Of a stretch of 64,000 nt of DNA, positions 1 to 10,738 are shown one piece after another; positions within the stretch are counted from its first letter, which is position 1; each line of letters starts with the position of its first letter. This DNA comes from Volutella citrinella (taxonomy: Eukaryota; Ascomycota; Sordariomycetes; Hypocreales; Nectriaceae). The position numbers and the translations under genes were made by a program. Location: assembly GCA_034401135.1 (NCBI GenBank), contig JAWZSP010000005.1, forward strand, positions 3,534,001 through 3,598,000, given 5' to 3'. The notes beneath the pieces are model-generated. The model worked only from the letters and a program-made list of their open reading frames with translations. It was not told the DNA's origin and did not search any database.

Positions 1-2429
1 CGCTCGGAGGAGGAACGCCGCGCCGCTCCTCATATCTTCTCAACCAGCATGTAATGAGGCCTTCACTCGAAGAGGATCCTCTACCGCCGTTCGTACCGGA
101 TTTGGACACTCTGGCACCCGGCCATAGTGCCCGTCCCTCAGAAGATAGGACCGAGGCGTCAGTTCACACAACACCGCGTACCTTGCGTCACTACCCCCCA
201 GTGTCGTTTCGAGGGCACAAACAGAATAAATCGTCCAAGACACGCCACTCGCTGACTTCTAGCCTTCGACGACGCCACTTTTCTTTCAGTAGTGGGAATG
301 CCCGGCAGTCGATGGCTCAGAGCTTTGATGCTACGACTGTTTCTGGAATATCTGTCAATGGTGACGAGGAAAATATTCCACAGCCGTTGAGAATTTTACG
401 GCGCCGCCCTGGTGGTGATCTGCGAGCCGCAACTAATGTCGGGGAATTGGATCTAGTGACTTTGAGGAGATCTCGCTCCGTGGGCTCACTCACAACATAC
501 TCAGAGTCAGTCCGCAGCTCGTTCATTCAGAGCCCCCGGGTCGACTCGTTTGGAAACGGAGACTCTGCGTCCTTTGATTATCCCCAGAAGCGTACTGAAG
601 TTTTCTCTCTCGGCCAACTTGCGGAGAAACCACCCAAGCGGGATCTATCGCTTTTTAGTACACACTCATCCAAGCCTATCATGCGGCCATCCTTCGAGGC
701 TGAGGCCCAAAAGCTCGCGCAAATCCCAGACGATGATGACGAGGGTGGAATCGAGTCGGCCCTTTTAAAGCTGGAAGGGAAATTCGAGAAGAGACCTTCC
801 AGCCTGCAAAGGGATCTCCAGCCTCCAGCCGTACAGCAAGGGGTTTTCATTCCCGAACAAATTGGCATCGCCATTGGCGAGCCTTACACGGATGTAGTGG
901 AAGTTGATTCAGAGGACAGCCAAACCTACAAGGACTACAGGGAAACGTTTATTCACGGCACCGAAGGCGGGCAGTTCCCCGATGCTGCATCTGAATTTAC
1001 TTCCGAATTAGAAGGGGAATTCAGATATGAACGGCACTTGGCGACAGCAACGAACTTCATCTCCGAGGAACCTTGCGAATCAAGCCCATCGCTGGAGGAG
1101 GTTGACGCAGAAACGGTCGAGGAGAAACCACCAACGACGGCCCAAACGTGGACGGATATGTCTGTTTTGGAAGGTTCCGACGACGAGGCATGGCCGACAC
1201 GACAACTCAACGGCTCGAGCATCGAAGCTCCCGGAACTGAGGATACCGATCCGCCGGACCAGTCCTTTCTCAATGATGACAGCGATCTCTCGTCAGAGAT
1301 GTCTGATGATGTGCCCACGTATCTTGATTGCGATGATGATGACGAGCTTCAACCCCCTCGGACAGTTCTCCCCTCACATCCTCTCGGAACAGCCACGCCG
1401 CCACCAAAGAGATCTCCTCCCTCACCACCCATAACATTGGTCCAGGCTCTGGAAATGTCGCCTCCCCAAACGTTTGCCGAGCCAGAGCTGCAAGAGCACC
1501 ATGTGTGGGTCAAGAAGCCGATGCCCCCTACACCCGAGACGACTCCAACAGCCCCGTACATTACATCTGTCGACCAGGGCGATGACCAAGGCGCAACTAA
1601 CGAAGCTCTTCGAGCTGCCCCCAAGCCCGAGCATGAAGAAACCAACAGATTCTCGGTGCATTTGCCATTCATCCTGGCTTTCGACTCGGAGATCTTGGCG
1701 CAGCAGTTCACACTCATCGAAAAGGATGCCCTCAACGAGATAGACTGGAAGGATCTCATCGACATGAGTTGGAAGAACGCCACCAGCAACGATTCCCGTT
1801 CATGGGTGGAGTTTCTCCGCAACTCGGATGCACATGGTGTTGAGGTCGTCATTGCACGCTTCAATCTCATGGTCAAGTGGGCGATTTCGGAAATTGTCTT
1901 GACCCAGAATATCGAGGAGCGTGTTCGGTGCATAACCAAGTTCATCCACATTGCCACACATTGCCGCCGCTATCGCAACTTCGCAACCTTGGCACAGCTT
2001 GCTATTGCCCTTTCCAGCAACGAAGTGTCTCGACTAAGCAAGACTTGGGCTCGAGTCCACCCCAGAGACTTGAAGACACTGCAGGACCTTGAGAGCTTGG
2101 TGACGCCAATGCGTAATTTTTATAATCTGCGTGCGGAAATGGAGGTTGGATCCGATTCAGGCTGCATTCCATTCGTTGGCATCTACACGCACGACCTCCT
2201 CTACAACGCTCAAAGACCCTCCGAAATCGCCGGCTCTCCGACAACCCCTCCACTCATCAACTTTGAGCGTTGCCGCATCGCTGCCACGACGGTCAAGACA
2301 CTGCTTCGATTGTTGGAGGCTAGCACGAGATACGAGTTCCAGCCCATCGAAGGCATCACAGAGCGTTGCCTTTGGATGAGTGCTCTCCGTGACGACGACA
2401 TTCGACGACATTCCGAGAACTTGGAGTAG
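1..2429 (+). CDS. RasGEF-domain guanine nucleotide exchange factor (Lte1/Cdc25-like), 5' partial
   Basis: The frame is open from the left edge to a TAG at 2427-2429. The first ATG is at 54, but codons upstream to base 3 contain no stop, so the gene very probably starts outside the window. Counting from ATG 54 there are 791 residues. The first ~540 are low-complexity, rich in Ser, Glu, Asp and Pro, and look disordered. The last ~240 form a RasGEF (CDC25-type) catalytic domain: it begins near FILAFDSEILAQQFTLIEKD and includes the helical core around RFNLMVKWAISEIVL and the stretch with ATHCRRYRNFATLAQLAIAL. Such domains load GTP onto Ras-family GTPases. A C-terminal RasGEF after a long acidic region fits Lte1-type mitotic-exit exchange factors, but Bud5- or Cdc25-like proteins cannot be excluded without the N terminus. 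Confidence 0.85.
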   Translation, partial: LGGGTPRRSSYLLNQHVMRPSLEEDPLPPFVPDLDTLAPGHSARPSEDRTEASVHTTPRTLRHYPPVSFRGHKQNKSSKTRHSLTSSLRRRHFSFSSGNARQSMAQSFDATTVSGISVNGDEENIPQPLRILRRRPGGDLRAATNVGELDLVTLRRSRSVGSLTTYSESVRSSFIQSPRVDSFGNGDSASFDYPQKRTEVFSLGQLAEKPPKRDLSLFSTHSSKPIMRPSFEAEAQKLAQIPDDDDEGGIESALLKLEGKFEKRPSSLQRDLQPPAVQQGVFIPEQIGIAIGEPYTDVVEVDSEDSQTYKDYRETFIHGTEGGQFPDAASEFTSELEGEFRYERHLATATNFISEEPCESSPSLEEVDAETVEEKPPTTAQTWTDMSVLEGSDDEAWPTRQLNGSSIEAPGTEDTDPPDQSFLNDDSDLSSEMSDDVPTYLDCDDDDELQPPRTVLPSHPLGTATPPPKRSPPSPPITLVQALEMSPPQTFAEPELQEHHVWVKKPMPPTPETTPTAPYITSVDQGDDQGATNEALRAAPKPEHEETNRFSVHLPFILAFDSEILAQQFTLIEKDALNEIDWKDLIDMSWKNATSNDSRSWVEFLRNSDAHGVEVVIARFNLMVKWAISEIVLTQNIEERVRCITKFIHIATHCRRYRNFATLAQLAIALSSNEVSRLSKTWARVHPRDLKTLQDLESLVTPMRNFYNLRAEMEVGSDSGCIPFVGIYTHDLLYNAQRPSEIAGSPTTPPLINFERCRIAATTVKTLLRLLEASTRYEFQPIEGITERCLWMSALRDDDIRRHSENLE

Positions 2430-3764
2430 TTCCAAGGAGCTTTTGAGAGGACCCGTTCTCCCTCTGTCCTCTCGCCACCTCGGCAGAAATCAACACTACT
2501 GTACTGCTGATGTCTTCCCCCATCAGCTTTGCGACTAATGACTCTTTATGATGCGCGTCCGAAGACGGCAACTTGCCCCTAATTTCATTTTCCCCATTTT
2601 TACACTACATACCCATGCGCTTGAGCATTCAACGCGTCTTTCGTTTTGGGCCTTTTGCACTGCAAGTTAGCGAAAGCATGTTTCTTGCCAAGCAAACACT
2701 CCAAAGAACATCAAGTCAATTTCTATTATACACAGCTACGGTGATGCTTTTGCTACACTATCACACTATTTTGGGAACAAGCGGGAGTTGGAATTTGTGA
2801 CAATTGTGGAATATTCTACCCTCGCGACGGTTCTATATGCTTTTAAAGGCACCATTGATATCCTAGGCATGGACGGAGTCAGGTCCTGGCAACAAGGGGA
2901 ATGCCCATTGGTTTCGTTGATATTTGGAGCTGTTCGGCGGCGGGAAATGAGCCGAGAGCCTTGGATGGGATCGGATTGTTGGAAGGCCACGGTAATTTTA
3001 TGCTTGCTAGTTGGAAGGAAGCTGTCTACAATGATAGCACAGGGAACGGATAGAGAAGTAAGGGTATATATGGAAGTGGGGTTATGCATAATGATGAGCA
3101 CTCGTAATACAGCGGGTAAAAGAGACTTTTTTTGCCATCAAAAGAGTGTGCTTGACTTCGCAATACCGTGCTTGACCAAAACTAGGAGTACTACAGACGG
3201 TGTGGACTCGGGAATTCGCCTACTCGACAGCAACTTTTGATCTCTTTTATTTTTCTTCAAGCTTGGACGACTGACTATGATGTAGCCCTCTCGCATCACA
3301 ACCGCAGAACAAAGGCGGGATAACGATCAAGTCCACCCCCCCTGCCGGCACAGGGCTTTCCCTCACCCCCCAAAAGACTTATCTCATCCATACTTTTCAC
3401 GATTCACCTATTCGACATGTACTATCCGTGGATCCCGTTCCCAGTAGATGCCTCCTCGACAAACAACAACAAAGGAAAAAGGGAATGTGAGGTCTTCGAG
3501 GAGGCGACCAGTATTTACACCCAAGAGTGCAAAGAGGGGTTCAAGAAAAGAGACGAAGAGAGGTGAGGAGAAAAGAAGAACAAAAAAAAGCCCTCCAATG
3601 GGCGAGTATCTTTCCCTCATTAGCACCGACAGGTTTAACCTCGGTTCCCAAGATATTTTGTCAGCAAGCCTAATTCAACGCCGCCGATGACCAAAAATGC
3701 CCAATCACCGAGAGGAGAGATTCTCGGATCCCTTCACGCCCTCGTTGTCAGAGACGCGGGCATT
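2430..3764. other. Convergent intergenic stretch, no gene seen
   Basis: This lies between the 3' ends of the RasGEF gene (plus) and RPS0 (minus). It is AT-richer than the flanking genes, with T-runs typical of 3' untranslated DNA. A 150-codon open frame at 2788-3240 shows no domain or codon signature and was not called. Confidence 0.6.
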
Positions 3765-4858
3765 CTACCACTGGGTCTCCTTGTTGGTCTCGGTGGCAGC
3801 AGCCCACTCGGTGTTGCCGCCAGTGGCACCCCACTCCTCGGTGGCAGCGCCGTCCCAGCCGGCAGGAGCAGCACCCGCAAAGTCAGCAGCGGGAGCCTCC
3901 CAGTCAGCACCGGTAGCAGGAGCGGCCTCGATAGCGGCAGGGGCCTCCTCCTCGACCTTCTCCTCCTCAACCTTCTCCTCGGCCTCAGCCTCGGGGTCGC
4001 GGTCTGTAATAATGGGTCAGTGGCTGCCAGTTAGAGCTTCGGATTTGGGGGAGCACATACAGAAGTAGAGATCGACCATGACGTCCCAAGGGGTCTCGCG
4101 GTTGTAGATGGTGCCACGGAGGCGGAGGACCTCACGGGCGAGCATCCACCAGATGCAGCCGATGGCGTGGCGACCCTTGTTGTTGGTGGGGATGGCAACG
4201 TCAACGTACTCGGTGGGAGAGTCAGTGTCGCAAAGGGCAATGACGGGGATGTTGACGTAGGAAGCCTCCTTGATGGCCTGGGCGTCGGTGCGGGGGTCGG
4301 TGACGACGATCAGACGGGGCTCCTTGAAAGAGCGGGTGATGTAGTTGGTGAAGCTACCGGGGGTGAAGCGACCGGCAATGGGGGAGGCACCGGTGTGGGC
4401 GGCGAACTTGAGGACGGCACGCTGACCGTAGGGACGAGCAGAGATGACACAGACGTCGGCCGGGTTGTCGATGGCGGCGATGATACGGGCAGCAAGGACA
4501 ATCTTCTCCCTGGAGAGGCACACATGTTAGCGGATTTTTGTCACTTTTGACGAAATTTTGGTGTGGCTCTGCTTCGCGGGGCATAAACGAGCGCGGAGAC
4601 AGAGTTGCGAGCAAGGGAAAAAAAATCCGATGCTGCTGAAGCTGTCGCAACCCCGCGCAAGCATGCGCATTCCTCTCATTTCACATACCAGGTCTTGCCA
4701 ACGTTGACGACGTTGACACCGTCGGCACGGGTCTTCCACAGGTAGTTCTCCATGTGCACCTGCAAGTTCTTGGAACCGAGGTGGCACTGGGCAGCCAGGA
4801 GCATCTCAATGTCCTGGCTGGTGGCGTTGAAGATGGAGGGCAGGTTGCTGGGAGCCAT
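3765..4858 (-). CDS. rps0: 40S ribosomal protein S0 (uS2 family)
   Basis: Three exons on the minus strand: 4689-4858, 4061-4509 and 3765-4003. Together they encode 285 residues. Both introns have GTATGT donors. The protein starts [20 protein letters not shown] and contains the uS2 core [20 protein letters not shown] (joined across intron 1), [20 protein letters not shown] and the VDLYFYRDPE motif (joined across intron 2). It ends in an acidic, Ala/Glu-rich tail finishing ETNKETQW. It is a structural protein of the small cytosolic subunit, needed for late 18S rRNA processing in yeast. It shares a divergent promoter with the mitochondrial S15-type gene. Confidence 0.96.
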
Positions 4859-5213
4859 CTTGAATGTTCTTCCTGTCGGGTGGGGGGATTGACGGGTTGA
4901 GGCGGAAGGAACTTGAGGTTCGTGATGATCGGAGACAGAGGTTCGCAAAAAGTTCGCGAGGACTGGGAAATTCGCGAAAGTGTGGGTGTGGTGGCAGGAG
5001 CCCTGAAGGCGCTAGTGTTTTATTGGCTTAGCGTTGACCTCCAGCGGGTCGACGGCTTGTCCGACACGTGATCCCGACGCTAGTTCGTTTTGGGGTCGGC
5101 GCTCCTCTGGTTGGTGGTCGTGAGCCGACCAGGAAATTTTGAGGGCCGTTTGATCGTGGTTCCTCAGTCCAGTCTTCGATAAACCAGGTCCTCGGGGGAT
5201 TGATGCCACAACC
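4859..5213. promoter_or_regulatory. Divergent promoter between cytosolic and mitochondrial ribosomal protein genes
   Basis: There are 355 bp between the RPS0 ATG (4858, minus) and the probable first ATG of the mitochondrial S15-type gene (5214, plus). A palindromic CACGTG E-box lies at 5065-5070, about 207 bp from one ATG and 144 bp from the other. Cbf1-like bHLH proteins bind this hexamer. Shared control is an inference. Confidence 0.5.
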
Positions 5214-6226
5214 ATGCCGCCCAGACTCCAGGCGCTACCGCGCCTCGGCACATTGAACCGTTCGTATAGTCTCCATAAGCCGCATTGAGGCGTCACAGCT
5301 GACCAATTGCTCAAGTTTGCCTCCGACCGGCCGTGAAGCCCGCGACACCCAACTACCTCCCCTTGGTCCAGACGGCGAACCTGTCTATGCGCGAGAAGAA
5401 GAAGAAGGCGAAGCAGGATCCTTACCGATGGGCTCAGGCTCAACAGCGCAAGGCCGCCAACGTTGAGCGACGGCAAGAGCTGCAGCGCGAGCGCGACCAG
5501 GCCTGGGGTGACCCCATCCAGGGCCGAACAACGCCCTTCCTCGAGTCCCTCGACTCGGCTGGCCAGAAAGCCACCTCCCCGGTGCCAACTGATGCCAGCG
5601 GCAATCCTCTCGCCACTCCTCGTGAGCTTCCGACGTCGCTCGAGCTACGCAATCACTTCCTGAGCGAGGAGGAGCTCCAGGAAGCTGTCAAGCACGCCTA
5701 CACCCTGACCAAGCCTGTTGTTGGAGTCGTCGAGCTGCAACTCGAGTCGGGCACTGAGGAGACCAAGGCACAAGAACACGAGGAGCGCCACAAGAAGGCT
5801 GTGGAGGCCCTGCGCCGCATTACCTCGATGGACAACGCCAGCAGCCGAGACCGCTTCCACGCCAACGTGCGCCGCATTGTCGACGAGTTTGGCCGCCACA
5901 AGACCGATGCCTACCTCAAGCCTCGGCCCCAGTCCATCACCCCCAACCAGACGCCCATGCCCGAGCGCGCCGGGCCAGACACGGGCAGCTCCGAGGTGCA
6001 GATTGCCATCCTCACGGCCAAGATCCGCACCGTCAGCCAGGCCCTGGAGGTCAACCGTGGCTACAAGGACAAGCACAACAAGCGCAACCTGCGGCTGCTG
6101 CTGCACCGCCGGCAGAAGCTTCTCAAGTACATGGAGCGCAAGGAGAGGGGAAGCGAGAGGTGGCAGAACATGGTCGAGAAGCTTGGCCTGACCCCTGCCA
6201 CGTACAAGGGGCAGATTGAGCTGTAA
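5214..6226 (+). CDS. Mitochondrial small-subunit ribosomal protein, uS15 family (Mrps28-like)
   Basis: The main exon runs to a TAA at 6224-6226. The C-terminal ~85 residues are a ribosomal S15 domain: GPDTGSSEVQIAILTAKI, then DKHNKRNLRLLLHRRQKLL and YMERKERGSERWQNMVEKLG. The preceding ~210 residues are the extension usual for fungal mitochondrial homologues. The frame is open from 5303, but there is no ATG before 5387 (within NLSMREKK). The true N terminus is probably a short exon from ATG 5214 (MPPRLQALPRLGTLN...), which looks like a mitochondrial leader. The acceptor is CAAG at 5312-5315, preceded by a CTGAC branch site. The donor is uncertain: the good-looking GTATAG at 5264 breaks the frame, while GTTCGT at 5260 or GTCTCC at 5269 keeps it. 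Product identity is firm; the first exon is not. Confidence 0.85.
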
Positions 6227-6588
6227 GAAGGGGAAGGGGGGCCTTGTAGGAGTAAATCTGTTGTAGAATACCTGTTGTCTCCATGTACAATACTAAAACA
6301 CTTGATACAACGCACAGAGCGTGTCGTTTTCCTACTATGACCAGCTCCCAAGCTCGAGCTGCCACTAAGAATTCCTTTGACGAGGCTAAACCTTTTGGGC
6401 TGACATTCATTTTCCGTTAGGAAACATTACGGTACAAAGCGACAAGGCAACGTATGAGAACAAATAGGTAAAACAGTCCTATGTTAGTGTGGTATCTTTT
6501 ACTACATACCCTAAGCTTGGCCGTTCATCACACCAATCGAACCATTGCCCAGCTCATACCTGAGACGTATCAAAATTCAGCTTGGCAT
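6227..6588. other. Short convergent intergenic stretch
   Basis: These are the 3' regions of the mitochondrial S15-type gene and the HET gene. I see nothing else in it. Confidence 0.6.
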
Positions 6589-8424
6589 CTAGACGAGAAT
6601 TGCGTCCGCCCTGGTTCCGATTTTCAGCCATTCCCCATCCATGATGCCGTGTACATACGCATCTCCAACAAATGCCCAAGTCTGCTTGGATCCGACCATC
6701 CCAACTCTTCTGACAATGCAAGGCACATGAGCGCCTTCAATGACAACAACTGTATCACCTATTTCAGCATTATTCGGCGCCAAGCCTATCAGTCTCGCTT
6801 CCTCATCCGTCGCGAATAGTTGCCGCATTCTGCCAACTGGCGCGATGATGGATTCGATGTTTCTCAGCTCTGCCGGCGAGACGTTGAACTTGGCGCTCGC
6901 CTCGGCCTGTAGAACTGCGTCTTTCCGATCCCGGTCTTTTGTTTGCCACAGACACCATGCATCATATCGCCTCCGATGGTCGTCGAGATTGCGTATCCGT
7001 TCCACACCGAATGGGCTAATGGTCATGGACCCGCACAACGTGAGTGAGAAGACATCTGCGAATGAGACCCTTTTGAATACATGAGAATGCGCACGGAGGC
7101 GACTTGAATGGATAGAAGGGTAGGAGTTGTCAGTGCTGGGGCTCATCTGTTCCACCTGTTTCCACCACTTTAGAAACACGACATCCGGTGCCGCATTGTA
7201 ATCCGCATGTCCAAACAATGGGTGCTTGGCGGTGTGTCGGATGGTTCCGACAACAGACAGGCGGCAGTGAAGTTGCCCTGGCCAATGGTGGTGGAGAGGG
7301 GCTGCCGTTCCTGTGATGCCGGCAGAGAAGAGTCTGAGATGCTGTAGCCGGTAGGCAATAGCGTAGTAGTCCAAGTCATTCTCCTTCGCAGTCCAGTCTG
7401 GCACCCAGCTCGGCAAGCCAGGCAGACGGGCGTTGGCACCAGCGTTTGGGCGTGGAGGAATGACAAGGCTGAGTGCTCTGAACCCCCCGTACTGCGTGAG
7501 AAGCTGAAATGCAGTCTTCTCGTAGGTGTGCTGCACAGTCTCCTTGTAGTTTGGCTCAACCAGGGCGCCATTGCTACTCGACAGACCCAGCAAACCAAAT
7601 ATCTTGTCGCGAGCATCGGAGCATTCGCGCCTCCCGAACAAGGAGAGTAGATCCAACATGCTGAACGGACCCTGGGCAACCCGGTATCCATTGAGCAGGT
7701 TGACGTTGGATACGCAGACAGCCAAAGAGTTGACATCAGCTTCCCCCACCGGCCACCGGGGACAGCAAGTTCGCGAGTGTTGGATGTAGTTGGTGGCCGT
7801 TCTCATGAGCTCTTCCCATGTGAATGTCTCCATACCGCACACGAAGGAGAGCGCCCGAGGCAGGATAGTTTCTTGCACTGTCCAAACCCTGTACCACCAC
7901 GGCCGGCGCAGGAGCGTCAACAGACCTTGGATCACTTCGGGAGCCAGCTCTGTGTTGTTGCTGGCGATTCCATGCGGCAGGCCCCAGTGCAATCCTCCGT
8001 TGCTGTTCGATTGTCTTATGCATTCCACTGCCAGGGCACTGTCTGTGCATGGTGCGCCTAGCCAAGCAATAGTCCTCGTGGCGGTCTGGTAAATGGCACC
8101 CATCTGTAGCACCTGGGCCATACGCTCGACATGGTCTGCTTGGTTGATGCATATTGCGTCGGCCCAGAGGACCCTCGGCTTCCTTCGTCGTCGCAGGCAA
8201 ATCAGAGCCATGACGAGGTTGACCGTGACCGTTCTCTGGACGCCATCAACAAATATTGGAATACATAGACCAGGGTCCCCCCACACGTAAGAGAGTGCTT
8301 CGAACGAAGGGTTGTCGTCTAGCGAAGCAACTCTGAGCGTGCATACCATTGGGTCATCGACTTGCCCCGGCTCAATCCGCAGCAATCGGATCTCGCGACG
8401 AGCCGGGTTGAGGCTGGTAGACAT
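6589..8424 (-). CDS. HET-domain protein (heterokaryon incompatibility family)
   Basis: A single-exon gene of 611 residues if it starts at the ATG at 8424 (MSTSLNPARREIRLLRIEPG). The frame stays open upstream to 8583, but the extra residues show no domain. The N-terminal ~170 residues form a HET domain with its three hallmark blocks: FEALSYVWGD, LWADAICINQ and a block ending TATRTIAWLG. A further motif, PWWYRVWTVQE, follows, and later FGRRECSDARDKIFGLLGL, which is also common in HET proteins. HET domains mediate cell death in non-self recognition between fungal individuals, and many family members have no known partner. No NACHT, ankyrin or WD repeats are visible, so this is a stand-alone HET protein sitting between housekeeping genes. 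Confidence 0.92.
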   Translation of the reverse strand: MSTSLNPARREIRLLRIEPGQVDDPMVCTLRVASLDDNPSFEALSYVWGDPGLCIPIFVDGVQRTVTVNLVMALICLRRRRKPRVLWADAICINQADHVERMAQVLQMGAIYQTATRTIAWLGAPCTDSALAVECIRQSNSNGGLHWGLPHGIASNNTELAPEVIQGLLTLLRRPWWYRVWTVQETILPRALSFVCGMETFTWEELMRTATNYIQHSRTCCPRWPVGEADVNSLAVCVSNVNLLNGYRVAQGPFSMLDLLSLFGRRECSDARDKIFGLLGLSSSNGALVEPNYKETVQHTYEKTAFQLLTQYGGFRALSLVIPPRPNAGANARLPGLPSWVPDWTAKENDLDYYAIAYRLQHLRLFSAGITGTAAPLHHHWPGQLHCRLSVVGTIRHTAKHPLFGHADYNAAPDVVFLKWWKQVEQMSPSTDNSYPSIHSSRLRAHSHVFKRVSFADVFSLTLCGSMTISPFGVERIRNLDDHRRRYDAWCLWQTKDRDRKDAVLQAEASAKFNVSPAELRNIESIIAPVGRMRQLFATDEEARLIGLAPNNAEIGDTVVVIEGAHVPCIVRRVGMVGSKQTWAFVGDAYVHGIMDGEWLKIGTRADAILV

Positions 8425-8919
8425 GGTGCTTCCAGTTTCTCCAAGTTGGCTGCTATAGCAAAGTGTGGCTCTGTACTGTAAATGGCGGCTGGCAGCACCA
8501 CGCAAGAAGCGAGTTTTCCGCGCATATCTTTTGGTGGGCGCTCTTTCATCTGGATATCTCTCTTTAATAAGCGCCCGAGGCAATGAATGTGCCTTGGGGC
8601 TCGGCTGCAGAGTGATTGGCGCTCGCCGTAGTAGAAATAAACATAGCCGGGGTACTCCGCCACGATAGGCGGCTTTTGGATCGGGAGGGCGGGCTCACAT
8701 ATTTACATTGCCTAGTTCAACTAAGGTCTATGACAAAATTCCAGGCCGGTCCAATGAGCCGCGCAAGCGGTCGTCTTCTCACTGCCGTGCCATCCTCCTC
8801 CAGTTGCGCCAAAAGCGGATTATTCCGTGCCGTTACAGGCTCACAGTTTACTAGAATACACCAAATCATGCCGTAAAGGAAAAATAGACGTGCTGAGGGG
8901 GATCAAGTGCATCGAGAAA
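8425..8919. other. HET gene upstream region and VMA6 3' region
   Basis: There are 495 bp between two minus-strand genes. I see no further gene or clear motif. Confidence 0.5.
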
Positions 8920-10213
8920 TCAGAAGACGCTGATGAAGTTGCCAATGCGCTCCTTCTGGTTCTGCGCTATGCACTCGGCAATCCATGTGATGTTACGAAT
9001 TTCCTGGGGGGAAAAGTCAGTATACGCTGATACAATCATCGATCTTCTGGCTGTACAAACCTGTTCTCGAAGCTTCACCCACGCATATACTATGGCGTAG
9101 GAGAATTGCCTGGTAAAGGCGCTCTTGGAAATCTCCATCTCCTTCTGGTAAAACATATCCTCCAGTGTGCGGCCGTCAGCGGAGCCACCACCCATGTTAC
9201 CGGGGCCGGAGGGGCCGCCACCCATGGAGACGGCATCGAAAAAGGTCTTGTAGTCGTGGACGCCATCGACAGCAAGTCGGACACCCTCGGGGTCATCAGC
9301 TCGCGAGAGCATCAGGGTGCCTTCGGGAAACAGCTTGCCGAAGCTGGGATAAAGCTTCTTGCGGTCAGCCTTGCTCAGCTCTGTGCCGAACGAGTTGAGG
9401 GTAATGTTGATGGCGCGTCGGTCGGCCTCGAACTCAAGAATCTCGGACATGACCTCGGCGGTGGGGGTTCCCGCCATGTCGGGGTGGGTGTTGACAAAGT
9501 TGTAAAAGTCCTCCAGGTAGTTCTTATAGAGGGTGTTCCGGACAATCTCGATGTTGAGCTCGTCAAGGTCCTGGTGGCTCAAGCTGCCCTTGAAGTAAGG
9601 CGCAAGTGGTGTCTCAATCAGCACGCTGTTGTACAGCTCTTCGACGTTGGTGGCAACGCAAAGGACGGGCATAGTCTCGAACCAGCCAAGAGGGTGGCAT
9701 CGCTCAAGGAGCTCGCGGGTATCGCGCTCGTGGAGGGTGCCGGTGATGAGGAGAGCAACATTATCGATCATGTAGCCATAGGTGACGTAGTCCATGAAGG
9801 TCGCGAGGGAGCCGACGGCGTTGGCGCGCACATATCGAAACTCGGAAATGAGCTTGTCGGTGGTCTTGGCAGCAAGGCTGGACGTCGAGGGATTAGGTGG
9901 GAGGGAAGCGAGAAAGTCGCCGTACGCTGGACCGAGCTGGAGCTTGAGATCTATGTGGTCGTCTTAGCATGCCTTGATGCCGGTTCGGATGCCATCGAGG
10001 CCAGAAGCTGTATCGGGCTTACCATCAATGGTCTCGCATTGGGTCAAGTTGTTGTAAGCTCCACCTGTGAGGAGGCCGTTACGGTAGCCGCGCACAATGC
10101 CCTCGACGTAGCTGTTTGTCGAAGTTAGCATCCCGAGGGGTGTCCATCATTGAAGCTCCGTCCAGGCAAGCAACCACCCACCCATTGTTCACGTTGAAAA
10201 GGAGGCCCTCCAT
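8920..10213 (-). CDS. vma6: V-type ATPase V0 subunit d (Vma6)
   Basis: Four exons on the minus strand: 10182-10213, 10023-10111, 9061-9950 and 8920-9003. They encode 364 residues, the usual length of fungal Vma6. The joined N terminus reads [20 protein letters not shown] and continues through [20 protein letters not shown]. The body contains [20 protein letters not shown], the [21 protein letters not shown] segment and a C terminus ending [13 protein letters not shown]. Subunit d couples the V1 central stalk to the proteolipid ring of the proton pump on vacuoles and other acidic compartments. Three short introns in the first 100 codons or near the 3' end keep the frame exactly. Confidence 0.96.
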
Positions 10214-10738
10214 GTTGTGTGATGTCCAATCCGCGTCGCTTCCGTCGACTATGAGGCTGGTGAGATGAGAATCGAGGTCTGTGTTGTCGAGGTTGACGAT
10301 GGAGAGGTGGGAACTGGATCGTCAGAAAGTTGTCGCCTAGCCGCATTCCCTAGGTTGCCAGCCATCCAACAGCCAGCCCAAGCTCCAGGCCGACCACGAC
10401 GACGATTGCACGTGAGTGGCCAGCGAGAGGGCCAGCAGGTACTGTGGTACGTACCTTTTGGCACTTGGAGGTGTCAGGCCAGGGCGTTCGCAGGCAAGCG
10501 GAAATATATGAGGCCGAAGCCCGGGTCGCATGCCTCACACCCACTTTGTGTGGCTCCCCAAAGCCAGGAAAAAAATAAGGTGGAGCCTTTCAGAGCTTCA
10601 ACTAAAAAATTTCCATCGCCAGCCTGCCTCGCACTTTCCTTTAGCAGTGTGCACAAGGAACGGAATTGTGCCTCGCGAGGAAGTCACCACGCCAATCGAC
10701 CAGTGCGACAGAACCGGGAAGGAGCCCACGAAATAATC
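10214..10738. promoter_or_regulatory. Divergent intergenic region of VMA6 and NOP58
   Basis: There are 525 bp between the two ATGs. An AAAAAATTT run at 10604-10612, about 130 bp before the NOP58 ATG, resembles the RRPE element of yeast ribosome-biogenesis genes. I see nothing else distinctive. Confidence 0.4.
10604..10612. promoter_or_regulatory. RRPE-like A/T element upstream of NOP58
   Basis: AAAAAATTT, 127-135 bp upstream of the NOP58 ATG. The similarity to the RRPE core is by eye only. Similar cores occur upstream of SPB4 and RPA190. Confidence 0.35.

Noticed and set aside
2788..3240. 150-codon open frame between the RasGEF gene and RPS0
   Set aside because: Lies in convergent 3' DNA; no recognisable family or codon pattern.
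9106..10128. 340-codon open frame antisense to VMA6
   Set aside because: It is a shadow of the VMA6 coding strand caused by codon bias, and it crosses VMA6 introns.
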